DNA from: Brevibacillus laterosporus DSM 25
GTDB lineage: Bacteria; Bacillota; Bacilli; Brevibacillales; Brevibacillaceae
DNA length: 64,000 bases
NCBI RefSeq assembly: GCF_002706795.1
Contig: NZ_CP017705.1
Location: forward strand, 3,819,501 to 3,883,500
Direction: 5' to 3'
Under the pieces are notes generated by a model. That model did no database searches. It was not told the DNA's origin and saw only the letters and a program-made list of their open reading frames with translations. This document shows positions 9,750 through 19,290 of the stretch, in pieces. The translations under genes were made by a program, and so were the position numbers. The stretch's first letter is position 1, and every line of letters starts with the position of its first letter.

Positions 9750-11271
9750 GAATCATGACGTAACAGGGGTATCCTCAATGCCTCCTATCATATTTGCGGA
9801 GGCATCTGTACATTCTGTTGAGGGAGAGTCTCTTTTTGCAACAACAGGATCTATCACGCATGAAAATGTTGAGCGTTACTATAACAAACCAGAATTAGTG
9901 GATAAAGCGGTGGAAAAGTTGAAAGAGGCAGGGTTTGAAGTTTTACATATTGGAAATACGACAATCAACATATCAGCTCCACCAGAGACTTATGAGAAGG
10001 CCTTTAACACGAAGATTGTAGCAGAAGAACGCAGTGTCATGAAACATGGTCAGATGGGTACTGCCACGATTTTAGATGATCCATCAACGGAGATGTCTGG
10101 ACTGATCGATACGTCTAATAGTACGCTTTCTGATGTATTAGAAGGTGTAGCAATCAATGAACCAGTCTATTATCTTTCATTAGGTGATGGTGGTGTGGCT
10201 ACATTAGAGAGGCCTTCCTCGATGGCTACTCCTCCCTTAGCTACTGCGCCAAACGTACAAGGCTATTATTTGGATGTTCCAGAAGACGTAGCTCGTATTT
10301 TACAAGCAGATTCTGTTCACGATGAAGGCATTACAGGACGAGGCGTTCATGTTGCCATGGTAGATAGTGGGTGGTATCGTCATCCGTATTTTGAAGCGAA
10401 AGGATATCATGCCAATCAAGTAGTACTAGCACCTGGTGCAACTGCTCCAACCCATGATGAGAGTGGGCATGGGACGGGAGAGTCGGCTAATATTTTTGCC
10501 TTAGCTCCACATATTACCTTTACGATGGTAAAACAGGGAGGGCTTCCTAATGTTGATGCAGCTGTCAATGCAGCAGGTGATTTCAACACGGCAGTACAGC
10601 TTCAACCAGATGTCATTACATGTAGCTGGGGATTTGATACAAAACAGCGCAGTTCTATATCAGCTTTTGAGAGAGTGCTATCTACCGCAGTTGCGAATGC
10701 AGTAAGGCAAGGTATTACAGTGGTTTTCTCAGCAGGGAATGGTCATATTTCATTTCCGGGACAGCATCCTGACGTAATTTCTGCAGGTGGGGTCTATGTC
10801 GATGAAACTGGACGTATGCAAGCATCTAACTATGCAAGTGGTTTTAATAGTCGTATCTTTCCTGGACGTAAGGTTCCTGATGTATGTGGTCTAGTAGGAA
10901 TGCAACCTCGTGCACAATATATCATGCTTCCTGTCGAACCAGGAGATGAGTTAGATGAAGCTGAAGCAAAAATTGATCCGATGTCGGGAAGTACAGATGT
11001 GGATGGGACAACGCCAAGTGATGGGTGGGCTAGATTTAGTGGAACGTCAGCAGCAGCACCACAGCTAGCAGGTATATGTGCATTGCTAAAACAAGCGAAC
11101 CCAGCCATAACCCCACAAAAAATAAAAGAAGTACTAATGAGTACAGCAACAGATATTACAGTAGGAGTAAATGCTCTAGGTGCACCTGCGGGCCCTGGAA
11201 GTGATGTAGCGACAGGAAGTGGACTAGCTAATGCAAAGAAAGCTGTACAGCTGGCTAGAAATATTCACTAG
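9742..11271 (+). CDS. Subtilisin-like (S8) serine protease with unusual N-terminal domain
   Basis: The 509-residue protein has a complete S8 catalytic set: D208 in AMVDSGW, H243 in SGHGTG, oxyanion N333 in SAGNG and nucleophile S436 in GTSAAAP. Residues 1-190 form an extra domain resembling a pro-region. No Sec signal or membrane helix is visible, so it is probably intracellular or exported by another route. The true start is the ATG at 9742 in ATGACTGA, where the preceding gene ends; an in-frame extension upstream lies inside that gene. A strong terminator follows. Substrate and maturation site are unknown. Confidence 0.88.
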   Translation: MTENHDVTGVSSMPPIIFAEASVHSVEGESLFATTGSITHENVERYYNKPELVDKAVEKLKEAGFEVLHIGNTTINISAPPETYEKAFNTKIVAEERSVMKHGQMGTATILDDPSTEMSGLIDTSNSTLSDVLEGVAINEPVYYLSLGDGGVATLERPSSMATPPLATAPNVQGYYLDVPEDVARILQADSVHDEGITGRGVHVAMVDSGWYRHPYFEAKGYHANQVVLAPGATAPTHDESGHGTGESANIFALAPHITFTMVKQGGLPNVDAAVNAAGDFNTAVQLQPDVITCSWGFDTKQRSSISAFERVLSTAVANAVRQGITVVFSAGNGHISFPGQHPDVISAGGVYVDETGRMQASNYASGFNSRIFPGRKVPDVCGLVGMQPRAQYIMLPVEPGDELDEAEAKIDPMSGSTDVDGTTPSDGWARFSGTSAAAPQLAGICALLKQANPAITPQKIKEVLMSTATDITVGVNALGAPAGPGSDVATGSGLANAKKAVQLARNIH

Positions 11272-11303
11272 TCTAATTTGAAAAATCGTTCTAAGGAAAG
11301 GTG

Positions 11304-11335
11304 AGGCTTTTTGTTCTAGTCAAAAAGCCTTTTTT
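11304..11335 (+). terminator. Terminator of the protease pair
   Basis: A perfect ten-base stem AGGCTTTTTG / CAAAAAGCCT is followed by TTTTTG. Confidence 0.92.
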
Positions 11336-11561
11336 GTACTATCCGAAAGTGGGATATTTTAAAAAACGAAAAATTGAATGGATTGTGCATATTTTATCCG
11401 TAACCTAACAGGAATGTGAGTGCACTTTTGCTTCTAAAAAAAACCAATAGAATAGCTAATTATGGTACTATTACTGTTGATGGTAAACAATCGGGTTTCG
11501 CCATAAATATAAGCTAAATAGAGAAAAAGCGATTTTTTATTAAATAGTGGGAGAGATTTAC

Positions 11562-12500
11562 TTGTCTAATAGCACGATTGCGTATGTTAAAGTATCCATT
11601 GCCATGTCTATTGTAGGAAGCTTTGTAGTAGTAAATAAATTTATTTTGGAGCAAATTCCTATTTTTTTAGCATCTGAATTAAGGCTACTTATTGCTAGTC
11701 TTATTTTGCTGCCAATGTTTTATCGAAAAGAAAGAAGGTTTCCTACCTTATATAAAAAAGATGCTTTTGTTCTACTCGTACAAAGCTTCGTAGGAATTTT
11801 TCTATTTAGTGTATGCTTATTATATGGATTACAATATACCTCTGCTGTAGAAAGTGGAATTGTTCTAAGTTGTACTCCTGCTGCAATGGGAGTCATTGCA
11901 TACGTTTTTCTTAAAGAGAAATTAGGTGTTGTAAAGATTTCGGGAATTTTATTAACTATCTTAGGCACAATTTCAATAAATGTTTTTGGAATTATTTCTA
12001 CAAATAGTATAAGTTTTAGTTCACTTTTTGGGAATTTTCTGATTCTCTGTGCTGTTATAGGGGATGCTATCTTTTTTTCGTTTGGAAAACTATTATCGAA
12101 AGCGTGGTCTCCTTTAGCTATTTCAACGGCATTGAGTATTATAGGGGCCATTTTATTTTTACCACTAGCTATTCATGATTCATTGAGCATCGATTTTTCT
12201 CAAATATCTATATCGGTTTGGCTATTGGTTTTCTATACAGCCATTATCGTTACAATACTGGCAGTCATTTTAATGAATCAAGGATTAAAAGTGATACCTG
12301 CTAGTGTAGCCTCCGTGTTCACTGCACTAACGCCAATAACTACGATTTTATTATCGAGCTTAGTGCTTAAGGAAGACATCTACTGGTATCATATTTTAGG
12401 AATGGGGTTTGTAGTATTGGGGATAATTGTTCTGACCAGAACAAATGAAAAATCAGTAGGAATGAATGTGGTAAAAACAGACGAAGCTAATTATAAATAA
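11562..12500 (+). CDS. EamA-family (DMT) transporter
   Basis: The 312-residue membrane protein has about ten hydrophobic helices in two EamA repeats (about 5-140 and 150-295). The second ends with the family-typical LTPITTILLSSLVLKE. Such proteins usually export metabolites or amino acids, and the substrate is unknown. I choose the TTG at 11562, with GGGAGAG six bases before it; the GTG at 11547 overlaps that site. The gene stands alone between terminators. The 11336-11561 gap is AT-rich and shows nothing else. Confidence 0.85.
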   Translation: MSNSTIAYVKVSIAMSIVGSFVVVNKFILEQIPIFLASELRLLIASLILLPMFYRKERRFPTLYKKDAFVLLVQSFVGIFLFSVCLLYGLQYTSAVESGIVLSCTPAAMGVIAYVFLKEKLGVVKISGILLTILGTISINVFGIISTNSISFSSLFGNFLILCAVIGDAIFFSFGKLLSKAWSPLAISTALSIIGAILFLPLAIHDSLSIDFSQISISVWLLVFYTAIIVTILAVILMNQGLKVIPASVASVFTALTPITTILLSSLVLKEDIYWYHILGMGFVVLGIIVLTRTNEKSVGMNVVKTDEANYK

Positions 12501-12519
12501 GGGAATAAAAGAGTAATTT

Positions 12520-12573
12520 GCCTCCATGTGTCGCAGCATCTAGAAAATGATGAGCGCACAAGGAGGCTATTTT
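12520..12573. terminator. Bidirectional hairpin between convergent genes
   Basis: GCCTCC and GGAGGC pair, with a nested TGTG-CGC / GCGCACA helix, followed by TATTTTTAT. It sits between the EamA gene and the convergent carboxypeptidase gene. Confidence 0.7.
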
Positions 12574-12606
12574 TATGCTCTTATAAAGAATAGGCTATGC
12601 TTATTT

Positions 12607-14121
12607 TTAAAGCTGATATAAGTCTTTATATTTCGTTTCTAAATAATCAACTAGATAGCTTGCATTCACTTGCTCTCCGGTTACATGCTGCAATAACTCC
12701 TGTGGAGATTTCATTTTTCCGAATTGGTGGATATTCTCGCGTAACCATTGGTTAAGCGGTGTAAAGTCACCAGCACGTAAGAGATCATCAAAGCTAGGAA
12801 GCTGCTTCTTCATTGCATGTGTAAATTGTGCGGCATAAACATTTCCTAGGGAATATGTTGGGAAGTAACCCATTAAACCGCTAGACCAGTGAACATCCTG
12901 CAAGACCCCAAGATCATCACTAGGTACATCGACGCCTAGGTATTCTTTCATTTTCTTATTCCAAATTTGTGGTAGTTCGCCTACCTCAATGGTTTCGTTG
13001 ATTAAGCCCTTTTCGATCTCATAGCGAACCATGATATGCAAATTGTAAGTAAGCTCATCTGACTCCGTACGGATAAAGGATGGTTCTACTAAATTGGCTG
13101 CCCGGTAGAAATCTTCCAATGCTACACCGGCAAATTGCTCAGGGAATGCTTGTTGTGCAGCTGGATAGAAATGCTCCCAGAAAGGCAGACTACGACCGAC
13201 CATGTTTTCCCAAAAACGTGACTGGGACTCATGAACGCCCATGGATGTACCGTTACTTAGCAATAGACCATTATAAGCTGTATTTACATTTTGCTCATAC
13301 ATACCATGACCTGCTTCATGAATACTACTCCATAAAGCATAACGGAAATCTTGTTCATCGTATCGGGTGGTTAGACGGACATCGCTGGAACCAAAGTGAA
13401 TGCAGAAGGGATGGGTACTGGTATCCAGGCGACCTGCTTGGAAGTCAAAGCCAATTTTCTTCAACACAAGCTGATTAAATGCTGCTTGATCTGCTTTGGC
13501 GAAATGTTTTTCCATAAAGCTAATATTTGGTCGACGATTAGATTCATTGATTGCATGTACCAATGGAACCGTTTTATCACGCAATAAGGTGAAAATTTGG
13601 TCCAATTGTTTTACTGTCATACCTGGTTCATATTGATCCAATAGGGTATCATATTTATCTGGCTTCGCTCCCCAATAATTAATGAATTCCAATTTCATTT
13701 TAACGATCTTTTCTAGGTAGGGACGGAACAGAGAAAAATCATTTTTTTCGCGAGCCTCTTCCCAGAGATTTTCAGCTTGGTTTGTCACGAGCACATATTC
13801 TTGATAACGGTCGGTTGGAATCTTTTTGTTTAAATCAAATTCTTTTTTGGATTCTTCCACTAATTTTTGAGTAACCGCATCTAATTGCTTGTAGGTTTGC
13901 TCTTCAGTCAGACGTTGTAAGTAATCCTCCATTTGTTCGGATGTAGAGAGCTTGAATGCCTCAGTGGATAAGGTAGAAATTACTTCAGAGCGTGCATCCA
14001 TCCCTTTTTTCGGTGCTTTCGTACGAAGATCCCAGTATAAGACAGCGGTTGCATTATTGTACGCCTGAATTTTTTTAGAGAAAGTAGTAAAATCTGTAGC
14101 TAATTGATTAATCTTACTCAT
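12607..14121 (-). CDS. M32-family metallocarboxypeptidase (carboxypeptidase Taq type)
   Basis: The 504-residue cytoplasmic enzyme has the M32 zinc motif HEAGH (H268, E269, H272) followed by MGVHESQSRFWEN, which supplies the third ligand. The conserved start VLYWDLRTKAPKKG and the motif LSNGTSMG also match carboxypeptidase Taq, about 500 residues. It removes C-terminal amino acids from peptides with broad specificity. AGGAGGCG precedes the ATG. It is monocistronic and convergent with the EamA gene. I see no frameshift or missing catalytic residue. Confidence 0.95.
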   Translation of the reverse strand: MSKINQLATDFTTFSKKIQAYNNATAVLYWDLRTKAPKKGMDARSEVISTLSTEAFKLSTSEQMEDYLQRLTEEQTYKQLDAVTQKLVEESKKEFDLNKKIPTDRYQEYVLVTNQAENLWEEAREKNDFSLFRPYLEKIVKMKLEFINYWGAKPDKYDTLLDQYEPGMTVKQLDQIFTLLRDKTVPLVHAINESNRRPNISFMEKHFAKADQAAFNQLVLKKIGFDFQAGRLDTSTHPFCIHFGSSDVRLTTRYDEQDFRYALWSSIHEAGHGMYEQNVNTAYNGLLLSNGTSMGVHESQSRFWENMVGRSLPFWEHFYPAAQQAFPEQFAGVALEDFYRAANLVEPSFIRTESDELTYNLHIMVRYEIEKGLINETIEVGELPQIWNKKMKEYLGVDVPSDDLGVLQDVHWSSGLMGYFPTYSLGNVYAAQFTHAMKKQLPSFDDLLRAGDFTPLNQWLRENIHQFGKMKSPQELLQHVTGEQVNASYLVDYLETKYKDLYQL

Positions 14122-14288
14122 AGAGAGAACGCCTCCTAAAGAAAATTTTCTGATAAAAAATTTTTGTTCGAAAATTATGTATATACAGAATGCCTAGGAT
14201 TATCTTCGCTTACACATGCTGACTGTCTCATTATTATAGCGGATTTTTTGTGTATGTACATCTATCTTCTAACAGAAAAGCAGGCGAT

Positions 14289-14531
14289 TTATTTGCCCGC
14301 TCTTCGTTTTGAATAACTGATGATAATATAGCCAATAAAGAAGATAGCAACGATTGGTGCCATAATGATAGTCCAGTTTTATCACTATTGTGGGTATCTT
14401 TAGATTGAACCGACTGATAGTTTTTGACCTTCATTGATAATTTCACCGACAAACTCAGGTTTTACTGTTGTGTCATTTAAGAACAAATTTTCTTTAATTA
14501 CATAAACTTTGCTACTAATACTGTCTTTCAT
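14289..14531 (-). pseudogene. Broken small membrane-anchored protein
   Basis: An ATG at 14531 with AAAGGAGAT before it opens a frame of 43 codons, ending at a TAA (14400-14402). The same frame resumes at about 14363 with IMAPIVAIFFIGYIIISYS and a basic tail to a stop at 14289. The bridge between (SKDTHNSDKTGLS) is open only in another frame. Two compensating shifts would restore one protein of about 80 residues with a C-terminal membrane helix. It is either a decayed gene or two sequencing errors. The family is unknown. Confidence 0.5.
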
Positions 14532-14726
14532 AGTCAGCCGATCTCCTTTAAATCTTATATACGAATTACGAGCCATTTTGGTTAAAGTTTCATGTAAAGT
14601 AGGATGTAGTAGAAGAGAATCACGCTAATTGTAGACTTTTCTCTTTTATCGAAGCGAGTTTGTTTGTATAATCGTACTGGTAGAGAAGCGTAAGGAAGAA
14701 TTTGATTGCCATAGGAGAATGAATAA

Positions 14727-16331
14727 ATGACTCAATCACAAGCGAATTGGGAGAATGAAATCACGAGACGGCGTACATTCGCTATCATTTCCCACCCGGA
14801 TGCCGGGAAAACGACGATGACTGAAAAATTATTGTATTATGGAGGCGCCATTCGAGAAGCCGGCGTGGTGAAAGGACGTAAAAACTCTAAACATGCTACT
14901 TCCGACTGGATGGAAATTGAGAAAAAACGTGGTATCTCAGTAACCTCCTCCGCGATGGACTTTGAATATAAAGGACACCATATTAATATTTTGGATACAC
15001 CTGGTCATGAAGACTTTAGTGAGGATACGTACCGTACGTTGACTGCTGCTGATGCTGCGGTCATGATCATTGACGTAGCAAAAGGGGTAGAGGCGCAGAC
15101 CATCAAGCTGTTTAAGGTTTGTCGGATGCGTGGAATTCCTATTTTTACCTTTATCAACAAATTGGATCGTCACGGAAAAGACCCGTTCTCTCTTTTAGAA
15201 GAATTAGAGAATGTATTGGGAATCCGCTCTTATCCAATGAACTGGCCAATTGGTATGGGAAGCGATCTTTGTGGTGTATATGACCGTGTGAAAAATCGCG
15301 TGGAGCTGTATCAGGATGATAGTGATCACCAAGAGATTTCCTCCGTTGAAGTAAGTGGACCTGATGATCCCAAAATTAAGAGTAGCGTAGGCGAGGTTCT
15401 GTACGATCAGCTACAGGAAGAAGTTTCCTTGTTAGATATCGCAGGTGATGAATACGATGAGTCACTGATCGCTAAGGGGGAGTTGACTCCTGTGTTTTTC
15501 GGTTCGGCGATCAATAACTTCGGAGTACAAACCTTCCTAGAAAATTTCTTGCAGATGGCACCGCCACCTTCGCCAAAGAAAAGTACAATCGGAGAAGTTG
15601 ATCCATTAAATGGTAAATTCTCTGGCTTCATCTTTAAAATTCAGGCTAACATGAACCCAGCACATCGGGATCGTGTAGCATTTATGCGAATTTGCTCAGG
15701 TAAATTCCAAAGAGGAATGAGCGTTCGCCACGTGCGGTTAGGTAAAGATATCAAATTGGCTCAACCTATGCAATTTATGGCGCAAGATCGTGAAATAGTT
15801 GATGAGTCATTTGCTGGTGATGTAATTGGTTTATTTGACCCGGGAATTTTTCAAATAGGGGACACACTCTGTGTTGGGCCTGCCTTTGAATACGAAGAAA
15901 TGCCGCATTTCTCTCCAGAATTCTTTGCCAAGGTGACCGTTAAAGATGCGATGAAGCATAAACAGTTCCAAAAAGGCATCATGCAACTGACAGAAGAAGG
16001 TACAGTGCAGTTGTTTAAGACCCATCCATGGGAAGAGCTCATTATTGGAGTGGTTGGTGTCTTGCAATTTGAAGTACTGGAGTATCGCTTGAAAGCAGAG
16101 TACGGCGTTGATATTGATTTACAACGTATGTCGTACCAAATTGCACGTTGGATCGAAGGAGATAAGGAAGCAATGGATGCGGTTAAATCCCGCAGCCAAT
16201 CCGTTACAGATCGTTATGGTCGTCTAGTCATGCTATTTGATAGTGAATACCAATTACGCATGGCTCAAGAAAAATATCCGAAGCTTACTTTCCATGAGAG
16301 TTCCTTAGGATTACACCGAGTGACGGACTAA
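14727..16331 (+). CDS. prfC: Peptide chain release factor 3
   Basis: The 534-residue translational GTPase matches RF3. The P-loop is SHPDAGKTT (residues 22-30), then DTPGHEDFSEDTYRTL (switch II) and NKLDR (guanine specificity). RF3-specific sequence includes GRKNSKHATSDWMEIEKKRG. RF3 releases RF1 and RF2 from the ribosome after peptide release, using GTP. AGGAG lies nine bases before the ATG. TATAAT at 14667-14672 is a possible -10, but its -35 is poor. It is monocistronic with its own terminator, and its length is normal for the family. Confidence 0.96.
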   Translation: MTQSQANWENEITRRRTFAIISHPDAGKTTMTEKLLYYGGAIREAGVVKGRKNSKHATSDWMEIEKKRGISVTSSAMDFEYKGHHINILDTPGHEDFSEDTYRTLTAADAAVMIIDVAKGVEAQTIKLFKVCRMRGIPIFTFINKLDRHGKDPFSLLEELENVLGIRSYPMNWPIGMGSDLCGVYDRVKNRVELYQDDSDHQEISSVEVSGPDDPKIKSSVGEVLYDQLQEEVSLLDIAGDEYDESLIAKGELTPVFFGSAINNFGVQTFLENFLQMAPPPSPKKSTIGEVDPLNGKFSGFIFKIQANMNPAHRDRVAFMRICSGKFQRGMSVRHVRLGKDIKLAQPMQFMAQDREIVDESFAGDVIGLFDPGIFQIGDTLCVGPAFEYEEMPHFSPEFFAKVTVKDAMKHKQFQKGIMQLTEEGTVQLFKTHPWEELIIGVVGVLQFEVLEYRLKAEYGVDIDLQRMSYQIARWIEGDKEAMDAVKSRSQSVTDRYGRLVMLFDSEYQLRMAQEKYPKLTFHESSLGLHRVTD

Positions 16332-16349
16332 TATAAGCAAAGCAAATAC

Positions 16350-16392
16350 CAAAAGACGCAAGGATGCAAAAGACATCTTTTGCGTCTTTCTT
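16350..16392 (+). terminator. Terminator of prfC
   Basis: AAAAGACGCA pairs with TGCGTCTTTC around an inner GGATG / CATCT stem. Confidence 0.85.
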
Positions 16393-16481
16393 GTATAAAA
16401 AGGTTTTTTTTTCATTCATGAAGCGGACAGCCACTCTCATATAGTGAAAAGAGCAGTAGCAAAGGAAGGAGTGGAAATGTT

Positions 16482-17717
16482 TTGCGGAGAAAGTATGCCC
16501 TTTGGTTGCTGTTTGTCATTTTGTTTTTAGCCTCGTTCGACATGCATGCACAAATGCCCCTCTTATCACCCTTTATTGAAGAATTGGGAGCGCCTGCTTT
16601 GTTAATTGGACTTTTGTTAAGTGCGTATTCCTTCACTAATCTCATTGGCAATTTGACAGCAGGACCTATCATCGATCGCTATAACAAAAAAGGATTTATT
16701 AGCGCAGGCTTGATGATCTCAGGAATTTTATTAATGCTACATGGGATTATTGATAGCTCTACGCAATTGCTCGGTATCCGGTTGACCTATGGGTATGTTA
16801 TGGCTTTTGTCTCTCCTGCTTGTTTTGCGGTGCTCGCCTCATCTGCGGATACGATTGATGAACAAAATAAAATATTTGTACAAAAAGGCATTATTCTAAC
16901 CTTTGCCTCTATTTTGTCACCAGCAGTGGGGGGATTTTTAGCGGGAAGGTTTGGATTTGCTAACTCCTTTGTCATCTTGGGATGGGTAATGCTAATCACA
17001 GGACTAATCGCATTACTCTTTTTACCGAAGCATAGCGGAGAAGGAAGGAAGGTGACTCCTGAGGAGTATTTATTCAAAGCAGACGTAGATGAACAAAAGC
17101 AGGATCACCAAAACGACCAGACTCAAAAGAAAACTGTAAAAGCAACGCTGCACGTGATATTTGGAAGTGTTGGGATGTATCCTGCTTTCTTTTCTGCTTT
17201 TGCAATCATGTATGCACAAGGAACTATGATGTATGAAGTGCCATTATTGATTGCTCGTCAGCATTTAGACCCTACTGTAACTGGTATGGTTTTCAGCATG
17301 ATGGGATTAGGTTCATTGCTTACACTGAGTTTGGCACAGATACAACGTAAGTCGCCAGTGGTTCGCTGCTTATTTGGTCTTTCCATTTTGAGTGCCATGT
17401 TTTATGTGACAGCAATGAATTGGAATGTCTCGATTTACTGGATGATGTTTTTAGTAGGGGGAGCCTTTGGGCTGTTATTTCCTGCAATGACAACCATTTT
17501 GACTTCCTATTCACCACGTCATCTCTACGGTACTGCTTTTAGCTTTTACTCTGCTATAATGTCTGCTGGAGCCATTTTAAGCCCGATAGTAGCTGGAATG
17601 TATGATAATATCAGCCGTTCCTTTTTTACTGGATTCCTCGTACTGATGACGGCTAGTGTGTGTTGTATTTTGTTTCAGGATAAAAAGTGGCAAGCAGTCT
17701 CTCCGGTGCGGCGCTAA
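16482..17717 (+). CDS. Major facilitator superfamily transporter
   Basis: The 411-residue protein has about twelve hydrophobic segments with a charged central loop (about 185-225, HSGEGRKVTPEEYLF onward) separating two six-helix halves. The first loop carries NLTAGPIIDRYNKKG, the MFS motif A region. It is probably a drug or metabolite exporter; no substrate is implied by neighbours. The start is TTG at 16482, ten bases after AAGGAG. The nearby ATG at 16477 is out of frame. It lies alone behind the prfC terminator. Confidence 0.85.
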   Translation: MRRKYALWLLFVILFLASFDMHAQMPLLSPFIEELGAPALLIGLLLSAYSFTNLIGNLTAGPIIDRYNKKGFISAGLMISGILLMLHGIIDSSTQLLGIRLTYGYVMAFVSPACFAVLASSADTIDEQNKIFVQKGIILTFASILSPAVGGFLAGRFGFANSFVILGWVMLITGLIALLFLPKHSGEGRKVTPEEYLFKADVDEQKQDHQNDQTQKKTVKATLHVIFGSVGMYPAFFSAFAIMYAQGTMMYEVPLLIARQHLDPTVTGMVFSMMGLGSLLTLSLAQIQRKSPVVRCLFGLSILSAMFYVTAMNWNVSIYWMMFLVGGAFGLLFPAMTTILTSYSPRHLYGTAFSFYSAIMSAGAILSPIVAGMYDNISRSFFTGFLVLMTASVCCILFQDKKWQAVSPVRR

Positions 17718-17760
17718 TATGGCGTCGTAACGGGGAGAATTTCATTTTTAGAGGAGTGAA

Positions 17761-17841
17761 TTGTCATTACATGGTAAATATATTAGAGAACGAAGAGAAA
17801 TAAAAAACTTCTTGCTCAAATTGTTACGAAACTATTGCTAG
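17761..17841 (+). pseudogene. Fragment resembling an XRE regulator N-terminus
   Basis: GAGGAGTGAA precedes a TTG that opens 26 codons reading MSLHGKYIRERREIKN, which looks like the first helix of an XRE-type DNA-binding domain. It stops at 17841. It may be a leader peptide for the importer operon or a regulator remnant. The stop overlaps the hairpin that follows. Confidence 0.25.
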
Positions 17842-17864
17842 TATGGCTTTTAGCCCCCATACTA
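17839..17864 (+). promoter_or_regulatory. Hairpin just before the ECF importer ribosome binding site
   Basis: TAGTATGG and CCATACTA form a perfect eight-base stem ending 14 bases before AAGGAGG. No T-tract follows, so an mRNA-level control element is more likely than a terminator. No known riboswitch consensus (TPP, FMN, cobalamin) is visible. Confidence 0.45.
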
Positions 17865-17892
17865 AAACTAATTTTGTTAAGGAGGAATGATC

Positions 17893-18495
17893 ATGTCTAC
17901 AAAACGCAGCATGTGGTCGTTATCAACTACAGCGCTCGTACTTATTCCAGTAGCGGTTGGTGTTAATTACATTGGTAAATTGTTTGCAGGACTCTTAAAA
18001 TTACCTCTGTGGCTGGATGCTATTGGAACAGTGCTGGCTAGTTTACTTGCAGGTCCTATTATCGGGGGATTGTCTGGACTCATTAATAACATTATTTATG
18101 GTTTAACGGTGGACCCGATTTCGTTTGTATATGCTTTGACTAGTCTTTGTATGGGCTTAGTTGCAGGGGCAATGGCTTTCAAAGGCTGGATAAACAGCTG
18201 GGGTAAGGCGGCTGTTGTTGGACTAACTGTTGGTGTAACTGCTGTGCTCATTTCTACACCATTAAATGTATGGTTTTGGGGTGGACAGACTGGGAATTTA
18301 TGGGGCGACATTGTGTTTGCTTCTGTAATGAACAAGACGCAATCAATCTGGCTTGCTTCTTTCTTAGACGAATTGGTGGTGGATGTTCCTGATAAATTAT
18401 TAACTGTTTTGGTTGCCTATGGCATATATCGTGTGTTGCCAAAGAGCCTTATTCATATGTACAAAAACAAGTCAGATATTGAGTCACTGGACTAA
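17893..18495 (+). CDS. ECF transporter substrate-binding (S) component, substrate unknown
   Basis: The 200-residue hydrophobic protein has five to six membrane segments, including LDAIGTVLASLLAGPIIGGL and CMGLVAGAMAFKGW. It lies at the head of a four-gene cluster with a T component and two ATPases, the layout of a dedicated ECF vitamin or metal importer. I choose ATG 17893, seven bases after AAGGAGG; the ATG at 17887 abuts that site. The sequence does not match the biotin, thiamine, riboflavin or cobalt S proteins I can recall, so the substrate stays open. Confidence 0.8.
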   Translation: MSTKRSMWSLSTTALVLIPVAVGVNYIGKLFAGLLKLPLWLDAIGTVLASLLAGPIIGGLSGLINNIIYGLTVDPISFVYALTSLCMGLVAGAMAFKGWINSWGKAAVVGLTVGVTAVLISTPLNVWFWGGQTGNLWGDIVFASVMNKTQSIWLASFLDELVVDVPDKLLTVLVAYGIYRVLPKSLIHMYKNKSDIESLD

Positions 18496-18522
18496 AGTTG
18501 GTAGATAAGAGGTGTAGAAACC

Positions 18523-19290
18523 ATGAAAACATTGAGTCTATATGTTCCAAAGGATACGGTAATACACCAGATTGATCCGATTACTAAGCTTTTCTATATT
18601 GTTTTTGCTATATTGGTACCAATCATTTTACCGTCTTTGTACACTGCTTTGATTGGTATGCTCGTTAGCTTCCTTATTTTATTGATTGGCAAGGTGTTCA
18701 GGCGTGCTTTGGCAGTCATTAGCTTTGTTGGATTTGTACTGGTAACCATTGTTCTTATCCAAGGATTTTTTTATGTGAAAAATGAAACGGTGCTTTTTCA
18801 AATAGGCTCTTGGATGTTTTATCAGGAAGGCTTACTATATGCTCTGGGTATTTGTTTTCGTGCCCTTAATATTGTAGGAGCTTTTCTCATTCTGGTATTA
18901 ACTACTAAGCCGTCGGATTTAATTGAATCACTCGTCCGAAAAGGTTTGTCACCTCGCTTCGGATATGTGTTAAGCTCTGTATTTCAAATTATCCCACAAA
19001 TGATGACAACAATGGAAACGATTACAGATGCACAGCGATCGCGCGGGATGGAGACACAAGGGGGCTTGTTGGCCAGAATGAAAGCATTTGTTCCGCTAAT
19101 CGGTCCGGTTGTATTAAGCTCGCTCATAGATACGAAGGAACGGAGTCTTGCTTTACAGGTTCGCGGGTTTAATGTATCGGGTCCCAAGACGTTTCTACAA
19201 GAAGAAACACAATATGCACATGGAAAAATGTTACGAGCACTTATGGGAGTATGCATAGTGATTGCGATTGTTTGGAGGGTTATCGGATGA
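18523..19290 (+). CDS. ecfT: ECF transporter transmembrane (T) component
   Basis: The 255-residue membrane protein has the EcfT layout: four to five N-terminal helices, then a cytoplasmic coupling region with AQRSRGMET and LALQVRGF. These are the two Ala-Arg-Gly-like coupling motifs that contact the ATPases. It bridges the S component and the ATPase pair. It is preceded by AGAGGTG and begins 28 bases after the S gene. Its stop overlaps the next start by four bases (ATGA), showing translational coupling. Confidence 0.92.
   Translation: MKTLSLYVPKDTVIHQIDPITKLFYIVFAILVPIILPSLYTALIGMLVSFLILLIGKVFRRALAVISFVGFVLVTIVLIQGFFYVKNETVLFQIGSWMFYQEGLLYALGICFRALNIVGAFLILVLTTKPSDLIESLVRKGLSPRFGYVLSSVFQIIPQMMTTMETITDAQRSRGMETQGGLLARMKAFVPLIGPVVLSSLIDTKERSLALQVRGFNVSGPKTFLQEETQYAHGKMLRALMGVCIVIAIVWRVIG

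Noticed and set aside
17717-17892. Riboswitch (TPP, FMN or cobalamin) before the ECF importer
   Set aside because: None of the conserved blocks is present; only an eight-base hairpin can be supported.
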